A stretch of DNA of 64,000 bases, taken from NCBI GenBank assembly GCA_007644065.1, contig VJWN01000008.1:1118411-1182410 (forward strand). The letters are read 5' to 3'. Below are positions 45,818 through 57,173 of the stretch, piece after piece; the stretch's first letter is position 1, and the number at the start of each line of letters is the position of its first letter. Position numbers and translations under genes: made by a program. A model generated the notes under the pieces. It searched no databases. It saw nothing but the letters and a program-made list of their open reading frames with translations, and was not told the DNA's origin. The DNA is from Margaritispora aquatica (Eukaryota; Ascomycota; Leotiomycetes; Helotiales; Discinellaceae).

Positions 45818-47753
45818 TTAACCTCCAGCAACAGCCTGTCCAATGGCACCTGCAATCTCACTGAACAGGATGCCCTTGAAGATTGTTTCTGGCAACTCCT
45901 CGGCCCAATGCCCGGCATCCTTTAACTTCCGCTTCCAAGCTTGCTTCTGCTCATGGCCCAAGTCATCCCACGTCTTAGCGTCATGAGCTCCATGCTTCTC
46001 TTCATTGTGAAGATGCACATTAACGACATCACCCTCAGAATCTTTCAAGATATATACGCCATCATTCGATCCCTGTTTCAACTTGTTGAAGAATGCTGCT
46101 TTGCGGCCTCCAGTCTTGGAGTCTGGAATGGCTTCTGTAATTTTGGCGATATCCTCTGTGACACTGCTTATTGGTTGATATCCTTGGGGAAATTCATATG
46201 GCTTGCCTAGAGCCTCCTGAAAGATGATTGGTACGTGGTTCCTGGCACCTAGGTATGAGGGAGAAGTTCCACGAATCTCCAGTATTGCCTGTATGATAAT
46301 AGCAACAATGGCAATACCGACAAAGGAGAAAGCGAGGGAAACCCCAGTCGCAGCAGCTGAGGATGGCAGTGCTACAACGTATCGTGGAGTTTTCGATTGT
46401 CCACGCGTAACTGATAGAGGTACTGGGAAGAGAGGTAGTGTATGAACAACGACAGTGTTGCTCACACCTGTACTCGCCAACTTAAGATGTTGCGGTGGTG
46501 TGCTTGCGGTAATGGGACCCGTTGGTGGTGTGAAATTTGAGAAAGCCAAACACGTAATCACACCTGGATGTACTTGCTTGAAAGTCCGGAATGGCTTGAT
46601 AGCTGAAGCCATAGTAACATTAACTTCTGCTTGAAGATCGATTTTGAATAGAGATATCGAGGATCCTTGTCCAGCGACGGCTACAACAAATTGTGTATAT
46701 CCCTGTGGTGCAGAAGGAGTCGCTGGTGGAGTGAGGTTTGCAACCGCCAGTCCAGTAGCCTTTTTGATGTCACCTGGGAGTCGGATTGATTGCGCTAGTC
46801 TACACTGCCCCTTGCCACTGGGAGGGATCCGGAAGATCTGGAGGACAACTCCTCCGGTGCTGTGAATGTTCGTGAGCATCAAAACAAGATCCTTGGTCAG
46901 CCATCTCATAGCCCTGAATGATGGGACAGTGACTTTCTCAACCGATCTCGATGCTGGTGTTATGTAGACACACTCAGGCTCTTTATCATCTGCCTCACTG
47001 GTAATCTTCTTGATGTAGATATCGTGCACATCGGCATACCCGAACATGTACTCCCCATCCCCAATCTGAAGAATGTCAACATCCACAGCCTCTTTGTTGG
47101 TCCGAACGCCTCCTCTCGACATAGGCGTCTTAGCAGCAGAAGTATCGAATAGTTGGATTTCGGCTTCCTTTGCTTCTCCAGTCGCGACAGCTCCAAGCTG
47201 ATCTTGCCCTGGGTATGGCTTCGATAACCTCGTTACACGCTGGTATGTGAACTTCTCCTTTGCTTGAAACATCTGCGTCCTCGAAATCTGCGAGAATACA
47301 ACAGCCTTCTCAGATGCGGCACCTTTCTTCGTCTTTGTCGGCTCCTCGATACCGAGTATGCGAAAATGCGCGTTCTTGCCCTTCTCTACATCTTTGGGAC
47401 TAGAGTTGACACCGGCATAGACTGGTATCGTCTTGCCCTTCTTCTGGCCAACTGCCAGACTAGTGACATTATCCTCATCAGTGCTGAGCTCGATTTCGCC
47501 AGCTTCCTGAACCTCACTTGCATTAGAGGTGTCTAGAACAGTCTGCGCAACTGATTAGCTTTGATCCATAGGGAATGCTGGAATCTGAATGTGCGCGACT
47601 GTACTGCACACTTACAATCTTGTTTCCCACACCAGTCTTTGATGCGCCTCCTCCACCACCTACCAGCAGTTTCGAGGAGTCGAGGGGATCGAAGTCGCAA
47701 GCATAGAGGGGATACGATAAGGTAACCTTCGCGGATGGTATTAAGGGAGGCAT
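45818..47753 (-). CDS. SEC12: SEC12-like guanine nucleotide exchange factor for Sar1
   Basis: Two exons on the minus strand: 47753-47616 and 47542-45818; joined frame 620 aa. The long second-exon frame has no early ATG, so its first methionine (47272) is internal. The true start MPPLIPSAKVTLSYPLYACDFDPLDSSKLLVGGGGGASKTGVGNKI is typical of Sec12 and forms the first blade of its WD40-type propeller; GGGGG-x-S-K-T-G marks the K-loop region used for Sar1 exchange. Propeller-like blocks continue to about residue 470 (VITCLAFSNF, VVVHTLPLFP). One membrane helix follows (SLAFSFVGIAIVAIIIQAIL), and then a lumenal tail with no HDEL. Sec12 sits in the ER membrane and starts COPII vesicle budding by loading Sar1 with GTP. 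The blade count was not worked out in detail. Confidence 0.92.
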
Positions 47754-48695
47754 TTTCGATGGAGCTTACGTTATTATGATTTAGGGACTTCGTTCTCTAT
47801 GTACACTCTGCAGAATATCAAGAAGTGTGGGAAGGCTGGAGCTGGCTAGACCTTGAGTGAGGGACAGTTCAGAATCAAGCTACGTAGGGTGCTAGCTTTG
47901 GCCCAATCAGATGCCGCTTTGAGAAAGACATCGGAGACGCCGACCGAACAAGGTTAGTCCTAATGAACTTTGCATTGAAATCTGGGGACTGCAGACTGCT
48001 GCAGAGTGCAGATTCCCCTGGTGGAGCTAAAGAAGGCTTCTTAGAATATTATGTTCAGCAAGGTAGGTGGGACGATGTCAAGGAAATAATCAAAAGTACA
48101 ATGGTAAAGAGAACCACCAGCTTTTCTACAATACGATCGGTGGCTGCATACGATATTCTAGCATCATTTACCATGTTTGTTTGCTATTGTCAACACGAAA
48201 ACTGTACCAGAACCATGTAAATTTATCAGTTCTTCATTGCATTTAAGGTCTATCTACCTAACGCCAAAATCCCGTTCTCATGCGGTCAATCCGTTAATCC
48301 CACAATGGCCATATCCAGTCGTCAATGCAACAACGGACGACGGCCCTACATACCCCAGAGAATATGTGAAGAGAAAGCACTCGCAAGGCTAAAGCCTGCA
48401 TGCTCTGTCATGTATGAGTTTGCGCATAAGAGGGTTGTCCCTCGCGCCAAAGAAGAAGTTGACCGCTTTAAACTGCAAAACCTATTTCCACCATAGAACA
48501 TATCAACCTCCAGAGTACAATGGAGGCCACCCGAACGCCGGTATCCATGCCGGTGGGTATGGTATGTACGGGACCACCAGGATTCATGCATGTAATGAGC
48601 AGAAAGAGAAAAGAACAAATCCAGACCGTCATTTTGTCTGTTGCGGTGAACAGCATTCCAGGTCGTAAGTTTGTCATTATGATTTTGTTGCGAAT
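47754..48695. other. intergenic between SEC12 promoter and CLA4 3' end
   Basis: About 940 bp with only short overlapping frames on both strands. Holds the SEC12 promoter and the CLA4 3' untranslated region. Nothing else is supported. Confidence 0.5.
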
Positions 48696-51632
48696 TTACT
48701 TGGCATGCTTGCGGAAAGCCAAGAGATCAGCTAAACTAGCAGTTGAACATCCATGCTTCAAGAAGTCATGCTGGAGAAGTTCATTTGCTGAGGCTCGGCT
48801 TCGGATGTCAACACAAAGACAGACAGACAAGAAAGCCTTCAATTCCTTGCTGAGCTTCTCTGGCTTCTTCAGGCGAGGAGTACCATTGGTGGCAATCAAG
48901 TACAGTGCCTTCAGTGGCTCTTCGTTGAGATAAGGTGGTTCAGACTCGATCATTTCAATGGCCATGATACCAAGCGACCAGATATCAACCTTTGGACCAT
49001 ATTCCTTTTGCTTGACAACTTCAGGTGCCATCCAGTAAGGAGTGCCGACCATAGTAGCACGCTTGGACTTCGACTCAGTGAGCTTAGCACAGAATCCGAA
49101 ATCGGCTAGAAAACTTGTTAGCATAATTATGATTAGGAGTTGGGCACTGCTCACTGATCTTGACATTTCCACGTGCATCAAGCAGAACGTTGTCACTCTT
49201 GATATCACGATGAATGATAGACTGGGCATGAAGATGTTCCAGACCACGGCATGTCTAAGAAAGTTAGCTGTCTTGTTCAAACAACACAAGATGAAGAAAA
49301 GCTGCTTACCTCAAGACAAATCGTGGAGATTTGGTCCTCGGTGATGTTTGGGTTGTTGTCAATGACATCGGTCAAAGCACCACCCTCCATATATTCCATA
49401 ACAACCCACAACTCAGTGAAGTTATTGCGTAGAAAGGAGTCCAAGTAGTTGACGATGTTTCTATGCTTGCTGTCCTTCATGACCATAATCTCATTAACGA
49501 TCAACTCCTTCCTTGGTTGGTGTGCCAAATCCATTTGCTTGATGGCGACCTGAGCCTTGCTTCCCTGCTGACGAACAACCTCCCGTGCAACAGGCGACAG
49601 AGGATTCTCCTTGATCTTTGCAACATAGACTGAACCAGAGGCACCTTGGCCAATCTTCTTCTGCTTGGAGTATGACATATTGGGGTCATCCTTGGAAACG
49701 GCCTCTTTCAACTTCATCATGACTTCATTCTCGGACATCGTCGACATACGAACATCCTGTTTACGCTCGGCTGCTGTTGGCTTCGCGGTCAGAGCAGCTT
49801 CAGCAGCTTTGACTGCATCAGTCTGTTGGATACCATTGCCAGCTGATGCACCAGTTGGTTGCTTAGAAGCTACGTTCAGAGGCTTGACCTGTTGGACCGG
49901 AGCCGGAAGGCGCGAAGGAGGTGCATTTGGGTTAGCTGGAGCACGAGCAGGTTGCGATGGTCCGTTTTGATACCGAGGGTCCTGGGGACGTTGTTGTTCG
50001 GATCGTCCTGGGCTGTCTGTTCTTCCGTTTTGTTCACGGGGAATAGAAGATGAGCTCTGTTGCGAAGAAACAGTTGGTCGTTGACCATTGCTTGCGGTGG
50101 GAGCAGAGGGGGCTTGTCTTTGCGTTCTCAGTGATGCAGGTTGAGCTTGTTGAACAGCGCGAGGAGCTGGTGGTGGGGCTCTTGAAGGATTGTATCTCTC
50201 GCTATTTGAACTTCCACCTCCAAAGCCACCTACCTCTTGTTGAGCCATTGGAGGTCGTGTCTTGGGCAGAGATGCGTTATATGCCTCCATTTCCCGACGG
50301 TTCTGCTCCTCCTCATCCCGCTCACGGTCACGTTGGCGTTGAGCCTCTAATTGCTTTTGACGTTGCTCTTCACGAGATTGAGGATCAACATAATTCGAAG
50401 CCATCTGTTGCATCTGCTGTCTCTGCTGATTGGACTCGGGTGGAGTTGGGCGTCGGGGAGCGTTAGCTGGAGCCGAATTAGGAGATCCATAGCTGTTATT
50501 GCGTTGGTTGTTCATAACCGGTCTAGGAGGTGCGACGTTTGTGCCATTCATGCCATAACCAAGCTGCTTATTTTGGTTGAGTGCAGTTGAAGGAGTTGGT
50601 GTCATGCTTGAGTATTGATTTGGGTCATTAGCTCGCTTGGTAATGTCCGAGTAGAACTCCAAGACCTCAAATACAGCTTGTGGATTGCGTTCATAGTCTT
50701 CCTTGGTGATAGCTGAAGAGTTGAGGAGTTTGGACCACTCGGGAGGCAATCCAACAAACTCGCCGGTTTTTGGGTCGAATCCAACATGAACGGCATGACT
50801 GAAGTTCGTAGGGTTGCTCACACCTCCCATACCAGGGCATCTTGCATATATGTAGTCGATCCATTGGTAAAGATCGTCATCTCCCTTGACTCGAATCTGT
50901 AATGTCCTCGAAATGCCATCATCTTCACCAGGATTTGTTGACGATCCATTCGTTGCTCGCTTGATCTCGAAGATTGTACCGGCAGCCTCTACCCGCGATA
51001 CACCAAGTACGTCCTTCAAAATGATCTGATATGATATCTTTCCTCCCTCAGCCTTGTGAAAATCTAAAGCCTCCTTCCTCAAGATGAGCCATTTTTGTTT
51101 CCATGGACTAATGAAGTTCTTTCCCTCCTTCACAGAAGCCCAGCCCTCCTTGATGATTGCAACTCCACCTTGACCATCCATACTTGTATTCGATCTATTC
51201 AATGGGAGAGAGACCGTGGAACCAGAGTAAGTGGAAGACGCCGTCCGGGTTATGGGGGAATTAATGCTCATTTGAGACATATTTCCTGGCAGATTGGCAG
51301 TAGAGGGAGTGAGATTGAGTCGAGGACGATCTGTTGGAGGTCGTGGAGCAGGACCCGGGTTCATGAATTGGCCAGGTGTGTAGATACTATAGGCAGGTGA
51401 ATAGTCAGCCATCTAATAGGACAATAGCACTTGCGAGGACTTGTCATGCTGTCAACGTTTGAGGTGCTGGGTCAACAAGCGAAACGAACTGAGTTCAGCC
51501 CCCCTCAGTGAGAGACACTTTAGATCCACCCTTTTCAATGCCCCGTGTTTCCAGAGAGTGTAACAGATCACGATCTGTGCAAGTTGCTAAGCAAGCAAGC
51601 GGGGGAGAAACATACCTATTTTGTGAAGCCAT
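48696..51632 (-). CDS. CLA4: p21-activated protein kinase, CLA4 type (PH-CRIB-kinase)
   Basis: Five-part structure on the minus strand: 51632-51616, 51386-49310, 49254-49155 and 49105-48696, with a 17-nt first exon encoding MASQN plus two bases; joined frame 867 aa. Order: Ser/Thr/Pro-rich start, PH domain at about 82-192 ([21 protein letters not shown]), CRIB/PBD at about 195-215 ([21 protein letters not shown]), a long Gln/Pro/Arg-rich linker with SH3-ligand-like PxxP, and a kinase domain from about 575. The kinase has [26 protein letters not shown] and [12 protein letters not shown] plus CRIB distinguishes Cla4 from Ste20, which lacks PH. Cla4 is a Cdc42/Rac effector for polarity, septin assembly and hyphal growth. 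An ATG at 51412 opens a longer-looking frame but falls inside the first intron. Confidence 0.93.
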
Positions 51633-53382
51633 GTTTGCGATGTTTGGACGCTTATGACTAGACAGGGTATCGCTCTATTTGTTTAAGAGGTAGAGTTCTG
51701 CAGAATAGGTCGCCTGCGGGGTATTGAAAAGAAATCGTAGTTCGTTCTGCAGAAACATTATTATCAGCAGTTGCGCCCGAGAAAACAGTTTCTCGCTCGA
51801 GCGAGTATCACCTACAAGTTGCGCCCGAAATTGTCATGGGTAAGCCGCTGCAGTATCGCGATACTGTACGGCGAGGTGAATCCGAGGGAGCGTTCACCGT
51901 GACTCGAGAGCAACCAGCGCTTCTGATCGCACAGCTGGAACTGGCGGAATCAATACTCACTGTGCCAAGCAGGATGCTTTGCGGCACAAGGAGGAAAGAT
52001 TCGGACGTTGTGTTTTGAAATTAAGATCGTGTTGTTGATAGGCGTGGTGGTGAAGCTATTCAAGAGATTGAACTTTGGACGTCCCTCGATTGATTCGGCT
52101 AGGCTAAGCCTTAGCGCCTGACAGCCCCCGATCCAGTGGTAATCTTGAATTCTAGGCACTTAACCCCCTTGCTTCAAACCATCCACCATCAAAAATGCCC
52201 CTCCACAAAATGGAGTATGGCTGACAAGGCTTTCCTAGCCAAGCCGGTGCTTGACAATCTATACCTGGGTATCTAAAAGTGATATGTCTACTATCTACAG
52301 TACATGGCTAATGGTTTTGATAGACCTCTCAGCATGGACTACAAAACATCACAAAAGTCAGTGAAACGACTTGATAACGACAATGAGGCTCATCTAAGAC
52401 ATCACCACTTGATATCGTGGATTCACTCTATTTGACATTATGAGATGTACCAACCCTCTCTTGACACAAGCGATGGAGCTATTTATGCCTAAACACTGGA
52501 CTCTAACCGGTTTCAACAGTCCGCTCATCGACCGTCGCTATTCATTCATTTATACCCGGTGTCCCCCCCCTTTTTTCTAGCTGATAACTACCCAGTGACA
52601 GACCCAAAGACCTCAGACCAAGAACAGACGTCCAGCAGAAGAACATTCACGACCACCATGAAGCCGAGCAGTCATTTGCGCCTCAGCTTGTAGCCAAAGC
52701 TCGAACAAAAACCAACCAAGCACTGGAAAGCAAATGCTCCGGACAGGAATGAGTCTCATGCACAGAAGAACATGAAACAGAACAAACTCCTTTGTTTCTC
52801 ACATCGTCCTAAACGGTCCGTTTCCACTCAGTGGAGCCTTTGTCACAGACTTTCTTTTTCTTAATGCCTTGTTCGCTTTCCCACCTCAATGCTTTGCTCG
52901 CACAGTTTTTTATTATTATTATTGACTCCCACCGCTTAGAACTCTCTGTGTTGTAAATTCCATAATGCTTCAAATGATAATTTTTCTGTGTAAAATGGTG
53001 GAACTCTGTAGTATCACTCTGGAGTGTCATTGCTTTGTGAAGAAGCTTTTATTGGCATTCTTGGAACATATAAACATGCAGGGTATAGAGCAATGGCTTG
53101 GTGCAGCTGTATGCCGGATTCTATGATCAGCAATATATGGCTAAAATCAAACTAGATTAGTGGTTTGAGTACCTCAACATGGAGTAAGCAGCATCTTTGC
53201 AATCACGCATAATGCAATTCAAAGTGATAAGACATCTTCATCACTGCTTATGGAGATACTGTTCAGTTCCTTAGAATTTCCAGTCGTAACAGATCTACAT
53301 GAATACTCTAAACTAGCTCTCAGTTGTGATATAACTCCTAAGCATCATTTCTTAGAAATGTTTGCATACCCGTGCAATACTT
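51633..53382. other. intergenic between CLA4 promoter and GRS1 3' end
   Basis: 1.75 kb. The left part is the CLA4 promoter and leader. A C-run/T-run (52563-52577) is present. Frames of 60-73 codons occur but show no domain. The right part is probably the GRS1 3' untranslated region. Confidence 0.5.
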
Positions 53383-55642
53383 TTAGCGGATAGGAACAGC
53401 AGCATCAGCCTCCTGACCTTCGAATGCCGGTAGCTCTTTCTCAATATCAGCCCATACCTTCTCGCCCTCAACCAACGACTTAATAGCAGCCAGGATGGTT
53501 GGCTCATCCGCACGAACTTGCTTTGTTGAGTCACGGTCTCTTAGTGTGAAGGTCTTGTCTTGAACACTCTGGAAATCGATAGTAATACCAAGTGGTGTGC
53601 CGAGCTCATCGTTACGACTGTATCGCTTGCCAATCGATGCCGAAGAGGCGTCGATTTTGCTGGAAATACCAAGGGCTCGGAGCTTCAAGGGCAACTCCCT
53701 CATAAGAGGCTTGAAACTCTCGTGACCAGACAATGGAACAATGAGAACCTTAGTAGGAGCAACAGTAGGCGGGAAAGAAAGCACCTATAAGCTATTAGAA
53801 AAATTTAACCAATAATCCGTAAGTAAACTTACACTTCGGGCTTCATCACCACCATCGCTGCCTCGGGTCCAGTAGTTGTGTTCCATAAGGACATAGAGAA
53901 TTCTGCCAATACCAAATGAGGGCTCGATGACATTGGGTACAAACTCTCTGATGTTTTCGGTACGGGTCCGACGCTCAATGATAACCAGATCCTTGCTAAT
54001 TTCGACCTTGCCAGAGCCAACGCCTGGGACTTCAACAGTGATCTTACCATCCTGGGAGAGATCTTGAGCAAGAGTTTCTCGCTTCTCTTGTGGAAGAGCT
54101 TCAATAGCAGCCTCGACAGTCTTGGCATCCTTCTTGAAAAGAGGACCAAACTTCTTCTTGTCGATATCGATCTGCCATTCCTCAATAACAATGGGCGTTT
54201 CTAACCTCTCCTTGACCATGAGAGGAGCACCAGTCTTCTTTGCGTGCACCGTGAGATCATAAGCACTTCTGTCCGCACAGCCGACACACTCAACCCAGCC
54301 GTAACTCGTGAGCAACTCAGCATCCCAGCAATCAGCAGCATAATGAGCCATTTCATTGGCCATATGCTGTCTAAATCTGATTTTTGTCTGATCAACACCA
54401 ATCTTCTTCAGGAATAGGTGGATACGAGCTAGGAAATAGCCCAATGTCTCATTATCGACCACACCCTCTGCAACAGCCTTACCGATAGCCATCGTCTCAA
54501 CCTTTGTCTGACCGGCTAGTTGAGTGTGGCGATTTAGGAGCACAAGTTCGACATCTTTGACCTCCTGGAATCTAGCATGCTTCTTGCCACCCTCTGGGTC
54601 AACAAAATGCTCAATTTCTGCCATCAGGAATTCACGAACGCGAATCAGACCAGATCGTGGTGAGATCTCATTTCTGAAAGACTTGCCAATGGAGGCTGAC
54701 GCGAATGGCATTTGCTGCTGATTGAAATCGAGGAGCTTAGCGAAGTTGACAAATTGACCTTGTGCAGTCTCTGGTCTGAGATAACCCTTCAACGCACCGC
54801 TTGGGCCAATAGGTGTTTGGAACATGAGATTGAACTCGACAGGTGGTTCAGGTTCCACACCTGTAGGTGGGTTCTTCATCTCATATTTCTTGATGAGCTC
54901 GCCCAATTCTGCACCACTGTAGTTGTCGATCTAAAGCAATTAGCCTTAGAAAAACTCTCTCATTGAATGAACATACCTTTGCCAAAGTCTCCTCATACTC
55001 TTTGATCAGTGCATCATCTAGTTTTACAGCTTCGATAGCGCCTTTGACCTTCTTTTTCTTCTTCTTTGGATCCTCTTCCTTCTCCTCCGTCTTCACACCT
55101 CTAGCATCTCTGTCACCCTTCAGTCGTGCCTCAATAATCTCCTCCACGAAATGGTCTGCTCTGATAATGTCGCCGTTCTTAGGATCCTTGACCATCCAAT
55201 CAGCAAACTTCGCAACATGACCACTTGTCTTGAAGACGTCCTCGGGTGTCAACGCTGTGCAGTCGACTTCGAGCATATCTTCTTCTAGAATAAAGTGTTT
55301 CCTCCACATGTCAATGACGTTGTTCTGCAGGGCGCAGCCAGACGGGCCATAATCGTAAAGACCGGCCGTACCACCATATATTTCGAACGATGGAGTATAG
55401 AACATGCGCCGTCTCAGCATGGAGTCGAGAATAGCTCGATCCAAGGGCTGGCCCTTCAAGGTCGTCGCGTCCGACATTATGGGTTCTTTGTTTTTTGTGC
55501 TCGTAGGTATCTGGTATTTGTTTCTGGGAGGGGTAGATGTGAAGCTCCTTGTGATAAATCGTGTTGTTGGTTGAGGTTTGGTGTGTGTGAAAGCAGTTCG
55601 TGAGAAGCTGCAGAGGGGCCGCATCAATTTATTATCATCCAA
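53383..55642 (-). CDS. GRS1: glycyl-tRNA synthetase, probably dual-targeted
   Basis: Three exons on the minus strand: 55642-54977, 54930-53833 and 53784-53383; joined frame 721 aa from the first ATG. Class II core: [17 protein letters not shown], motif 2 [17 protein letters not shown], and motif 3 [13 protein letters not shown], followed by an anticodon-binding domain ([16 protein letters not shown]). A Lys/Glu-rich insert ([16 protein letters not shown]) lies near residue 190. It charges glycine onto tRNA-Gly. Two start sites look usable. The first ATG(s) at 55642 or 55624 add an Arg/Ser/Thr-rich, acid-poor leader ([20 protein letters not shown]) suited to mitochondria. The ATG at 55477 ([15 protein letters not shown]) gives a cytosolic form of 666 aa. 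One gene serving both compartments is known for yeast GRS1. Divergent neighbour: RPF1. Confidence 0.95.
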
Positions 55643-55925
55643 TTGGGAGGTGAGTCACTAGACTGGGCCGGCAAAATGAAGCTTGCGAACTGGTCTTTAG
55701 GGGTCTTTACAAATTGTTTGAAGTTCCACACACACGACCAAAAAAGAGATGTGACTCGTTCTCGCCTTGTTTCCCCTCTAACATTTGTCCTCAGCCTTGC
55801 TTAATAAGCATGCAAGGCTACTACACTAGCTTCAGATTCAGCGGCCCACTTAAATTTTCTGTGTTCGAGATCTTCGAAGCTCAAAATATTTGCAAGACCA
55901 ACATTACCCCGCCACAAATTCGAGA
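55643..55925. promoter_or_regulatory. divergent promoter region GRS1/RPF1
   Basis: 283 bp between the outermost start codons of two genes serving translation and ribosome assembly. No clear TATA box is present. A shared housekeeping promoter is plausible from spacing alone. Confidence 0.5.
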
Positions 55926-57173
55926 ATGGGATCTAAACGTGTGAAGCCTCTCTCAGCAAAAGCTGCGCTGCCTTTCAAAACTGGCAACAAATTTCGACGA
56001 CAAGATCTCCATGTCAAACAAAAGAAAGCTCGCGATAGCACTCGTAGAGATGAGCGGTTCAAGAGGAAACGGGAGGAGGATCGGAACCCAGAACTGAGAA
56101 AAGAAAGATTGGCCAATAATGTACCGATGACCATTGACCGGAAACGTGTTTGGGACGATGTGGATGGCGATGGACTCAATGTTAGCGTGGACGTAGAGCA
56201 ATTGAAGAGACGGCGGATAGAAGAAGCAGAGGCAGCGGAGCAAGAGCTTCTGGAAGAACATGAGGAGGAAGAGGATGATGTCGACAGTATGCTAGACTCT
56301 GGATCGGAAGCAGAAGATGACGACGAAGAGGCAAAGAAGCCGAAAGTTCTGAAGCAAAGACCACGAGCATCTTCAAATGCACCTTCTACAACTAGCACGA
56401 ACCTCGACCTCACACCCGCTTCGCTTTCTCTCAAATTTCCCACACTATTCACTGATGTGCCTCCACCGACTCCAAAAATTCTTCTCACAACCTCTTTGAA
56501 CTCGACCTTGCATAACGAAGCGCATTTGTTATGCACTCTCTTTCCCAATAGCCACTACGTCCCGCGCTCATCTCATCGCTATGGACACAAATTTTCGTTA
56601 AGAGAGATATCGAAATTTGCGGCAAATCGGGACTACACTTCCGTCATAATGTTAAAGGAAGATGCTAAGAAGCCTACCGGCCTTACGATTGTACATCTAC
56701 CTGATGGTCCTACTTGCCACTTCTCGATAGCAAACTGGGTAGAAGGCAAGAAACTTCCTGGGCATGGAAATCCTACCAACCACTATCCCGAGTTGATTTT
56801 GAATAACTTCCGCACCCCACTTGGTCTTCTCAGCGCAAGGATATTTCTGACGCTGTTCCCACCACAGCCGGAATTGCAAGGCAGGCAAGTGGTCACACTA
56901 CACAATCAGCGTGATTATATTTTCTTGCGCAGACACCGCTATGTCTTTAGGGATAAAAAGGAGACAGAGAAAAGCGTGGTAGGAGTTGATGGCAAGCCAG
57001 TTGAGGGTGTGGAAGAGATCCGAGCTGGTCTGCAAGAACTTGGTCCAAGGTGCACACTAAAGTTAAGGAGGGTGGACAAGGGCATTGGAAGAGCCGGTAG
57101 CGAGGGTGAGGATGCGGTGCAATGGCAATGGAAGGCACATATGGAGAAACAGAGGACGAGATTCAATTTGTGA
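55926..57173 (+). CDS. RPF1: ribosome production factor 1 (Brix domain)
   Basis: Intronless, 415 aa from the ATG at 55926 (MGSKRVKPLSAKAALPF). The open frame runs upstream to 55890, but the chosen start gives a conventional basic N-terminus. Residues 1-150 are strongly charged, with a Lys/Arg-rich nucleolar-type stretch and an acidic block (EEHEEEEDDVDSML). The Brix domain follows from about residue 180: PKILLTTSLNSTLHNEAHLLCTLFPNSHYVPR, then PTCHFSIANWVEGKKLPGHG, PELILNNFRTPLGL, FPPQPELQGRQVVTLHNQRDYIFLRRHRY and LQELGPRCTLKLRRVDKG. Rpf1 acts in the nucleolus in 60S subunit assembly (27S pre-rRNA processing). The family and role are known from yeast; the assignment here rests on these motifs. 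Confidence 0.94.
   Translation: MGSKRVKPLSAKAALPFKTGNKFRRQDLHVKQKKARDSTRRDERFKRKREEDRNPELRKERLANNVPMTIDRKRVWDDVDGDGLNVSVDVEQLKRRRIEEAEAAEQELLEEHEEEEDDVDSMLDSGSEAEDDDEEAKKPKVLKQRPRASSNAPSTTSTNLDLTPASLSLKFPTLFTDVPPPTPKILLTTSLNSTLHNEAHLLCTLFPNSHYVPRSSHRYGHKFSLREISKFAANRDYTSVIMLKEDAKKPTGLTIVHLPDGPTCHFSIANWVEGKKLPGHGNPTNHYPELILNNFRTPLGLLSARIFLTLFPPQPELQGRQVVTLHNQRDYIFLRRHRYVFRDKKETEKSVVGVDGKPVEGVEEIRAGLQELGPRCTLKLRRVDKGIGRAGSEGEDAVQWQWKAHMEKQRTRFNL

Noticed and set aside
51387..51412. ATG at 51412 as CLA4 start
   Set aside because: The micro-exon at 51616-51632 joins in phase with a good donor and acceptor and gives a natural N-terminus; kept only as a possible alternative isoform.
55904..56548. 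214-codon minus-strand open frame
   Set aside because: Serine-rich shadow of the acidic/charged segment of RPF1, which has clear Brix-domain evidence on the other strand.
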